Shown one piece after another: positions 57,138 to 64,000 of a stretch of DNA of 64,000 bases. The DNA comes from Myrica gale (lineage: Eukaryota; Streptophyta; Magnoliopsida; Fagales; Myricaceae), in NCBI GenBank assembly GCA_963930655.1, contig OZ005604.1:15882001-15946000 (forward strand), written 5' to 3'. The translations under genes and the position numbers were made by a program. Below the pieces are notes generated by a model, which made no database searches, was not told where the DNA came from, and saw only the letters and a list, made by a program, of their open reading frames with translations. Position 1 is the first letter of the stretch. Each line of letters opens with the position of its first letter.

Positions 57138-60100
57138 ATGACGATTCTGTCCTTCCTCAGCGGAGCTTCAAGAACCTTGAAAGGGTACCCTGGTTACTCT
57201 AAGCTTCTGGTTCTCTGCACACTCAGGTTTCTTTACTTCACTCTGTTTTCTTCGTCATTCTGCACTGCTAGATTGGTATTATTTCCTTGTTTCCTTTTTT
57301 TTTCTCCTGTTTCGCTGCCGAGAAACTACAGAGAACGGAAACGATATCCCAGAACGCCCGGTAATAAAAGAAAAGGTAACTTTGCCGCTGAACACAAAAG
57401 ATTCTTTCACCACAACACGGATAGAAGTAGATAAACGGGACATATTCAAACAGAAAAAAGGTATCCATTAGAAACCAATCCTATTTGATCTCTACACTTT
57501 GCGAACACCAGGAGTTGGAATAATTGTTTATCTGGAGTAACCGGCCTAGTCGCTAAAGTAGCTAACGGTAATCTGAAAAATCTTGTTTTCTGTTGTGTGG
57601 AACTGAGAAAACAATTTAATTTTATCTCGTCTTGGCGTGGTTAGCTCAGTTGTTTGTGTAAGATTGTAATCCATCTTTCTCTAATCGAAATTGCATGTAT
57701 TGCATAACAAGATGCATTTGTCCAAACTTTATTGAATAATACTATCCATCTTTGTCCAAACTTTATTGAATAATACTATCCATCTTTGTCCAAACTTTTT
57801 TCTATCGCTCTGTTTTTTCTAATGAAGTCAACCGATCTATTCATCTGTTGGGTCTGTGAGAGAATGGAATCAATATACTTGAGATTTACACTCCCCTTAG
57901 CCTAATTCTCTCAGAGTAGCACATTTTAGTCTCAAGATTTTCTCTTCGCAAAAGTGAATATTGTGACTTTCCTTACACAAGAAATTGTTGTAACATTATG
58001 ATCTATTTAATGTGGAGGGCTTTCAGGCTATAAGAAGTTCTTTATTTTTCTGTAGCTTACATCCTAATCTGGTAGTTCTTATATATAAATTTTCTGCTTA
58101 TTGAGTCTACCAATCCCCCTTGACCATATACATCATTTTCTATGGGTTCTGGCAGTGGTGGAGGTCTTGTGGCTTACTCAGAATCACAACCTGATGGCGG
58201 CACTCCTGGTGTTGACCCTAATCAAAACGTACCCAAGAAAAAGAGGGTATTGGTGCTTGGTACGGGTTGGGCTGGTACTAGTTTTGTTAAGGACCTGGAT
58301 GCTTCATTGTACGATGTGCAGATTGTTTCACCCCGAAATTATTTTACATTTACTCCGTTGTTACCTAGTGTCACATGTGGTACTGTTGAAGCACGAAGCG
58401 TTGTGGAGCCAATTCGAAACATTGTCAAGAAGGTAAATGAGACAAAGCAATAGCTGCAAATTTTCTTTACACAGGTTGTCTATACACACCTAGATTTGAA
58501 ATTGATGGATGTGTAATTTTGAGATATTGTGTAATTTTTTCAATTTCACTGTGATTAGAATTTTTTTTTGGGAAACTTCACATTTTGCCCCCAAACTATG
58601 GTGTCAGTGTTATTTGAAGTCCAAACTACTAATTAATGAATTTTGATAAACTTCACATTACGCCTGTGAACTATAAAAAAAGGGTTATGTGGCATAATTT
58701 GACCGTCAAATCCTATCAAAGGGCACAAATTGATGAATTTTGATAGTTCAAGAGTCTAATGTGATGAACTCAATAGTTTAGACCCAAAATGAAATTGGGT
58801 CCATAGTATAGGGGTGTAAAGTGAAGTTTTCCCATATTTTTTGCTACAAGTACACTTTGATTGCTTTTGAGCAAATCGTTTGTTGTTGTAACTTATTTCA
58901 GAATATCTTTATTGTTTCTTTCCAATGACAGAGAAGAGGTGAAATGCAATTTTGTGAGGCAGAATGTGTGAAGATTGATGCTGCAAACAAAAAAGTTTTG
59001 TGCAGGTCAAATCTTGACAACAGCTTAGCGGGTAGTAGAGAATTTTCTCTGGAGTATGACTACTTGGTCATTGCGATTGGAGCTAAAGTAAATACTTTTA
59101 ATACCCCTGGTGTCATGGAAAATTGCTACTTTCTGAAGGTAAAATCATCACAAAATAGAATGGATCTATACAGCATTTAGTCGTTGGTTGCTTCTCAATG
59201 CTTATGAGACTCTTAAATGAGGGTATTTATCTTGCAATTTCCTAATGCAATCAAATTATTGCCAGCGGTACAGAATCTGACGTCTATTAAAAAAGAAATT
59301 CTCCATCTCCTGCAGGAAGTAGAGGATGCTCAGAAGATCCGAACAAGTGTGATCGATTGCTTTGAAAAGGCAGTACTTCCTGGTCTTAGTGAAGAAGAGA
59401 GAAGGATAAATCTTCATTTTGTAATTGTTGGAGGGGGTCCAACAGGTGTGGAATTTGCTGCTGAGTTACATGACTTTTTTGAAGAGGATTTAGTCAAATT
59501 ATATCCTACAGTCAAAGATCTAGTGAAAATAACACTGATCCAATCAGGAGATCATATTTTGAACACGTAAGAAAGCATGTAACTTTTGCATTTCATTTGT
59601 CTTCATGTTTTTCTATTTATTTCACCTATTTAGCTAGGTTGCTTCTCTTGCTTGTACTGTCACAAACAAGGTATTGAGTTCATAGTGGCTACAATCATGG
59701 GGTTTCTTCTGTTAGTCATAGTTATCTTTTCCAAGATGCATTTCACTGGAAAATCTATTACAAGGGTGGAAAATTCTGTCACGTGTAAGTGTCTATTAGC
59801 TAGCTCAGCTGGTTGAGTCTCTATCGTATGAGGGAATTGGGATGGAATTGTTTCTGCTCCTACACCAGAAGAGGAGAACGTAGAGGAGAGGACCACCTCC
59901 CATGCGTATCCCATTTACAATGGGCCTGCTGTGGACCCCCCAAAAAAATATTTCTGTGACATAGGGACTGCACTCCTGTGCTCTCTTCAAAGCAAGTTGG
60001 CCTGATTCTACGATTTTTTATGCACGGATGTTCCTGTAGTTACATTTCATGAAATTCTACTCTTGTTTTTTATGTACCATATACTAGTATAGTTCTATTT

Positions 60101-63100
60101 GAGCTTGCTTTCAGAACTCATATCTAGTCCCTCTATTCCAGCAATATGTTCAAGCTAGAAAGAGCCCTATACATAGGTTTTTGCATCACCGGACATTGGG
60201 TTTATCAAGTTTTAGACCAATCACTAAACTTTTTCTAGCTTCATTCTATGGTTAACTTTTGTCCACTGCAAGTGCGTACGGAAGTCACAGCTTGGAAAGT
60301 AATACAATGTTGTATTCCTTGTCTCTGTAGATTTGATGAAAGAATTAGTTCATTTGCTGAGCAAAAATTTAAAAGAGATGGCATTGAAGTTCAAACAGGA
60401 TGCCGTGTTCTGAGTGTTTCTGATAAGGAGATTACAATGAAGATGGAGTCAAAGGGAGAGGTTTGCTCTATGCCGCATGGATTGGTTGTGTGGTCAACTG
60501 GAGTCAAGACTCGTCCTGTTGTAAGGGATTTTATGGAGCAAATTGGGCAGGTTTGTTACGCAAGTTTAACGCTAACACTTGTAAAAAGTAGTTATATATA
60601 AAAAAATAATGTTCTGTGCTAACTATATAAACATAAAAGTATATTTCGTGTAGTTCTGATAGCTGAGTAATGTCAAATCTCTAGGTAATTGATTTTTTTT
60701 GGAGCTAAATTTTTATTGGGGATTTCCAATTTATATGGAGTAAATACAATAATTACTCATGCTTTAATTATCCAGAAAACATTTATCACCGTGATTAATT
60801 TTGTATCAAGAACTGCTTACAATGGGCTCTGACCTACAAGCAGGTTAATAGACATGTTCTATCAACTGATGAATGGCTGCGAGTAAAAGGATGTGATGAT
60901 GTGTTTGCCATCGGTGATTGTACTTCAATTGATCAGCGTAAAATCAAGGTAGGTAAATTCATTAACTGTTTGGTTATATACCTTCGGAACTGGAGTAAGT
61001 GCTGTGGTTTCAGAAATTTAGGTGTTTAGTGAGGATGTCTAACCCATTGTGCCAGTAATTTTTTGAGGTCGTGCATTGTGATTCCTCTTATATTCACCTT
61101 TGATTGGGTTAAAGTTAACATACATGGTTATTATTATCCTTGCTTTTTGAGATGGTGGTGGAGCAATATATCTTGATCTCATCTGTGAATTTAGAAATTC
61201 CTACTAAGATTACTGTTTGGGTATCATGTTTTGATTAGGAAGATATCTCGAGCATATTTAAAGCTGCAGACAAAGATAACAGTGGTACATTAACTGTTAA
61301 AGAATTTCAAGATGTGATAGATGACATCCTCATAAGGTATCCTCAACTGGAGCTCTATCTAAAAAGCCAGCGTCTGAGTGATGTGGCAGACCTGTTGAAA
61401 GATCCTCAGGGGAACAAAATGAAGAACGTGGATATTGAAGGGTTTAAGTTAGCCCTTTCACAGGTGGATTCACAGATGAAGAGTCTGCCCGCAACTGCAC
61501 AGGTATGTCTCTTTCAACTACTGGTTGGGCTGAATTTTTCACATAGACTACAATGTATTCTCATTTTTGGGTTTTCAGGTTGCTGCTCAACAGGGTGCGT
61601 ATCTTTCGCGGTGCTTTAACATCTGGTTGCAGTGCGAAGAGAATCCAGAAGGTCCTCGACGTATTAGAGGTTCTGGGCGTCACCAGTTTCGTCCCTTTAG
61701 GTATGCTATGTATATAATTTAAAATACTCCCATCTCTTAGTTTATAACAACTTGCAATTGCACCACAATTTGAGATGAGTTTGTATGTAAATAAATTTTT
61801 CCCTCAGCCATTGCAGTTACTGTATTGGAAAGTTAGATCCAGTCCAAATGTTTAACTTGATCCGGTTCCTAGTTAGTTGCTACTATAATTTCGTAAACGT
61901 TAAGAATAAAAAACAGGATAAAAAAATGGATACACTAGGGCTAATGGAAAGTCCATAAAGACTTAAATGCTATAACTTTTTACCTTCAGAGAAATGTCAT
62001 CCTAAACAGCCGCTACTTAGAAAGGTACTAGTAATATTTAGAAATTGACAGAGATTTTATGAGCCTTTATTTCCTGACATCGAGAACACAGTATAAGCAA
62101 TCCACAGTCCAGCCCAGGGTAAACATAAATGGTTTAGCCCATGTTAAAGAGAGGCTGATTTTGCTTAGCCAAAAATTTGCCATCGACAACTTATGCGAGT
62201 ATTATTTGATGTGCTATCGTCCTCCCTCCTCTCATTCCTCTACACCAAGAAAATCTTTTTTGTTTTTTACATGTTTCAATAGCGACCAGATTGTCCAGAA
62301 ATTCAGACTTGTAGATGATCTGCCATCTGACATGACCACAGAGCCTGAGTAATAAGATCTTGAAGAAGTGTTAAAGTTCCTATATTGATCTTCTATACCA
62401 TATTGAGTGCGTGATGTTTGTTTATTGTTGCTAAGTATCAAGTAGCCATTTACAGGGTAGGTGCAATTCCCAACACCCCCCTCTTTCCTTTTCTCTTGTT
62501 GGAAAAATTGAGAAACAAAAACCATTTGTAGTTCCCTATCAGTACCAGTACCTCATTCTGTAAATCATCCTTGTAAGCTGGGTATCAACCATTTGAATAC
62601 CAATCCAAGTTTAGCTGGTGAGGTAACAGTTGTCTGGATTGTTAGCCGATCTTTGAAAAGTTATTGAGTAGGCATCACACGATGCACGTTGGTGCTGATA
62701 GATGGTAGGGTCTTACATGAAAAGAGAAAACAATGTTTATGATTGCGCTGACTGTGGTTACGGAGTATAAATTATCTGCTTTACTTATGCCAATTACAGT
62801 CTAATACTTGTTCTTCTGTGAATATTTTCATTGTCTCTTATCTTAGTTTTCCCATTAAGCTGCGTAAGAAAGATCACTTACGGAGCAGATTTTCAATTTG
62901 TTTTGTCAGAAAGTGTAAACAATTCTCGCATGTGACAAACAACTTCATCTTTTGACCACTAGGTACAAGCATTTCGGGCAATTCGCTGCTCTAGGAGGGG
63001 AGCAGGCAGCTGCAGAGCTACCTGGAGACTGGGTTTCAGCGGGTCAAAGCACTCAGTGGCTCTGGTATTCTGTATATGCAAGGTACTTTCTCTTCTACGT

Positions 63101-63264
63101 CTGGTCCTTTATATGTGCACATATTAGTATTTCATCATCAGCGTGTCTAATTTGGTATATTCCTTCTCACATACAGCAAGCAAGTGAGCTGGCGTACAAG
63201 GGTGCTTGTTGTATCTGATTGGACAAGAAGATTCATTTTTGGTAGAGATTCAAGCGGAATCTGA
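57138..63264 (+). CDS. NDB1: External alternative NAD(P)H dehydrogenase, NDB1 type
   Basis: This non-proton-pumping flavoenzyme sits on the outer face of the inner mitochondrial membrane and passes electrons from cytosolic NADPH to ubiquinone. Ten exons: 57138-57226, 58156-58432, 58932-59138, 59316-59566, 60331-60550, 60844-60948, 61239-61502, 61579-61700, 62963-63082, 63177-63264. All have GT-AG sites and compatible phases; the product is 580 residues. FAD site GTGWAG (65-70), [17 protein letters not shown] block, nucleotide site [14 protein letters not shown] (229-242). The second beta strand ends in an uncharged Gln267 ([12 protein letters not shown]) instead of Glu, as in NADPH-preferring NDB1. 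GDC motif near 368. A complete EF-hand loop [12 protein letters not shown] (394-405) predicts calcium activation. C-terminus FGRDSSGI. Introns host a MITE, a tRNA-derived relic and short repeats. Confidence 0.93.
57719..57800. repeat. 34-bp tandem repeat in NDB1 intron 1
   Basis: TCCAAACTTTATTGAATAAT starts units at 57721 and 57755, with a partial third unit at 57789. Confidence 0.85.
58570..58833. mobile_element. MULE-type MITE in NDB1 intron 2
   Basis: Ends GGGAAACTTCACATTTTGCC and its complement GGTGTAAAGTGAAGTTTTCCC. The 264-bp element has an internal partial repeat of the same end (GATAAACTTCACATTACGCC at 58650). The terminal motif is shared with the elements at 20393 and 41212. Flanking T-rich sequence hides a target duplication. 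Confidence 0.7.
59795..59995 (+). mobile_element. Possible tRNA-derived SINE in NDB1 intron 4
   Basis: TAGCTAGCTCAGCTGGTTGAG near 59797 matches the D-arm/A-box region of tRNA. The following body contains GCCTGCTGTGGACCCCCC and an A run. The B box is weak and the ends are not clear. Confidence 0.35.
61703..62962 (+). other. Large NDB1 intron 8 with a coding-like scrap
   Basis: The 1.26-kb intron contains a short plus-strand open piece (62281-62352, [20 protein letters not shown]), which looks like an exon end with a stop but has no recognised family. No transposon ends were found. Confidence 0.3.
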
Positions 63265-63875
63265 GCAACATTTTGGTGGCCTCATAAATTAGCCCTCCGC
63301 GTCTTTTTCATGATGTAATATTGTCTGGACATATATACCAGCAGTCCCTCCCTGGAACCCTCATAAGTTACTCATGATGTCCATATCAAAGTTGTGAACA
63401 ATGCATGCTAAGCAATTAGCAACCTTTCTAATAGAATGAAAGTAAATTCTTTTTAGGCCACTGAAAGCGGAGCGTCCCACGGCCACCGGAGAGATATAAT
63501 TATGATCACACTTGATCCGACGGCTCAGCATGCAGTAATCGAAGGTGAATATTCATTCAGTTATTCACTGAAAAATATAAGGAGTATTGCATCCTTGATT
63601 TTCGGCCATCGAAAATCAGTTTAATTACTCGATCGGACGGCTTGAAAGCAACCAGTGGGTGCGTGGTTACGTAGTTATAACACCCTTTGTAAGAAAGTCA
63701 AGACACCTGCCGGAGTCGACAAAAAACCCTAATAAATTGTTTTGATTTTGTGACACTTACTCCCCAGGCCCGCCTCCAAATATAAGGCGGATTCCACTCT
63801 TCCTCCCATGACCTAGGAGGCTCCGGTTATGGTGTGAGTTCAGCAGCGTGTGAGTGGTGTGAGTCGACGGTGAGG
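63265..63875 (+). other. NDB1 3' UTR and intergenic / promoter DNA
   Basis: The 3' UTR probably ends near 63440 (AATAGAATGAAAGTAAA). Upstream of the next ATG, CAAATATAAGG near 63777 could be a TATA box. Confidence 0.35.
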
Positions 63876-64000
63876 ATGAAGTTGGCTTCGTTGGACGGTG
63901 TACAGCTTGCCAGCGCATTAATGAGGCGCCCCGACTCAGGACCCGATCGCATTCCCCCTTCAACCCGGCTCTCCCGCAAAATGAGCTTCGATCCCCCAAA
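63876..64000 (+). CDS. 5' end of an unidentified gene (runs off the window)
   Basis: The first ATG below a TATA-like site opens MKLASLDGVQLASALMRRPD, an uninterrupted 41 codons to the window edge, rich in Arg, Pro and Ser. GC content is higher than in the intergenic DNA to the left, as expected for an exon. No domain is recognisable in so short a piece; the opposite strand is also open, so strand choice is tentative. Confidence 0.35.
   Translation, partial: MKLASLDGVQLASALMRRPDSGPDRIPPSTRLSRKMSFDPP

Noticed and set aside
57639..57720. tRNA-like GTGGTTAGCTCAGTTG in NDB1 intron 1
   Set aside because: An A-box-like string only; there is no B box or cloverleaf, so it is not called as a tRNA.
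62059..62352. Independent small gene in NDB1 intron 8
   Set aside because: No promoter, no domain, and flanking exons splice across it in frame; kept only as a scrap.
63757..63999. 80-codon minus-strand frame at the window end
   Set aside because: The plus strand has a TATA-like site and ATG in better context; the minus frame ends GGGPGE without recognisable features.

Overview
This is a stretch of nuclear genome from a flowering plant, most likely a eudicot. The evidence is AT-rich DNA, short GT-AG introns, chloroplast transit peptides, plant-only gene families (PPR, TIC20, external alternative NADPH dehydrogenase NDB1) and a dense layer of plant transposons. No bacterial, organellar or viral segment is visible. 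The species cannot be named from the sequence.

Only three genes look intact. A TIC20-family plastid import protein is on the minus strand near 32.4-35.4 kb. A two-exon plastid membrane protein is on the minus strand at 49.8-52.1 kb. A ten-exon NDB1-type mitochondrial external NADPH dehydrogenase is on the plus strand at 57.1-63.3 kb; all its splice phases agree and give 580 residues. The 5' end of another plus-strand gene may start at 63.9 kb, and a telo-box/TATA promoter near 47.5 kb may drive a minus-strand transcript containing a candidate C/D snoRNA. A PPR gene at 43.3-44.2 kb is broken by a frameshift and has lost its 3' end.

Everything else is mostly mobile DNA. 0-2.9 kb: LINE with a long open frame. 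3.2-17.5 kb: a nest bounded by about 220-bp inverted arms. It contains a Pack-MULE-like element (3821-9685) holding several exons of the NEDD8 E1 subunit ECR1/UBA3 and a FAR1-like fragment. Inside that sits a 1.6-kb hAT-like element carrying a spliceable TM9SF (EMP70) mini-gene. WD40-gene pieces, a GC-rich island and a decayed Copia element follow. 17.5-21.6 kb: hAT relic, small LTR element and a 1.2-kb TIR element. 21.6-28.6 kb: a degenerate reverse-strand LINE with two 566-bp tandem copies at its 5' end. 29.2-31.5 kb: a Pack-MULE with a perfect 9-bp target duplication carrying pieces of at least three genes (ZIP transporter, bHLH factor, glyoxal oxidase). 36.2-40.7 kb: a complete-ended hAT element with a broken transposase and perfect 8-bp target duplication. 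41.2-42.9 kb: another Pack-MULE carrying lipoxygenase exons. 48.8 and 58.6 kb: short TIR elements, the latter inside an NDB1 intron.

The unifying theme is repeated capture of host exons, with their introns, by TIR DNA transposons: at least four carriers in 64 kb. In one, the captured exons splice in frame into a new 161-residue reading frame. Family assignments come from recognised motifs without database searches; target-site duplications, splice phases and inverted arms were read directly from the sequence.
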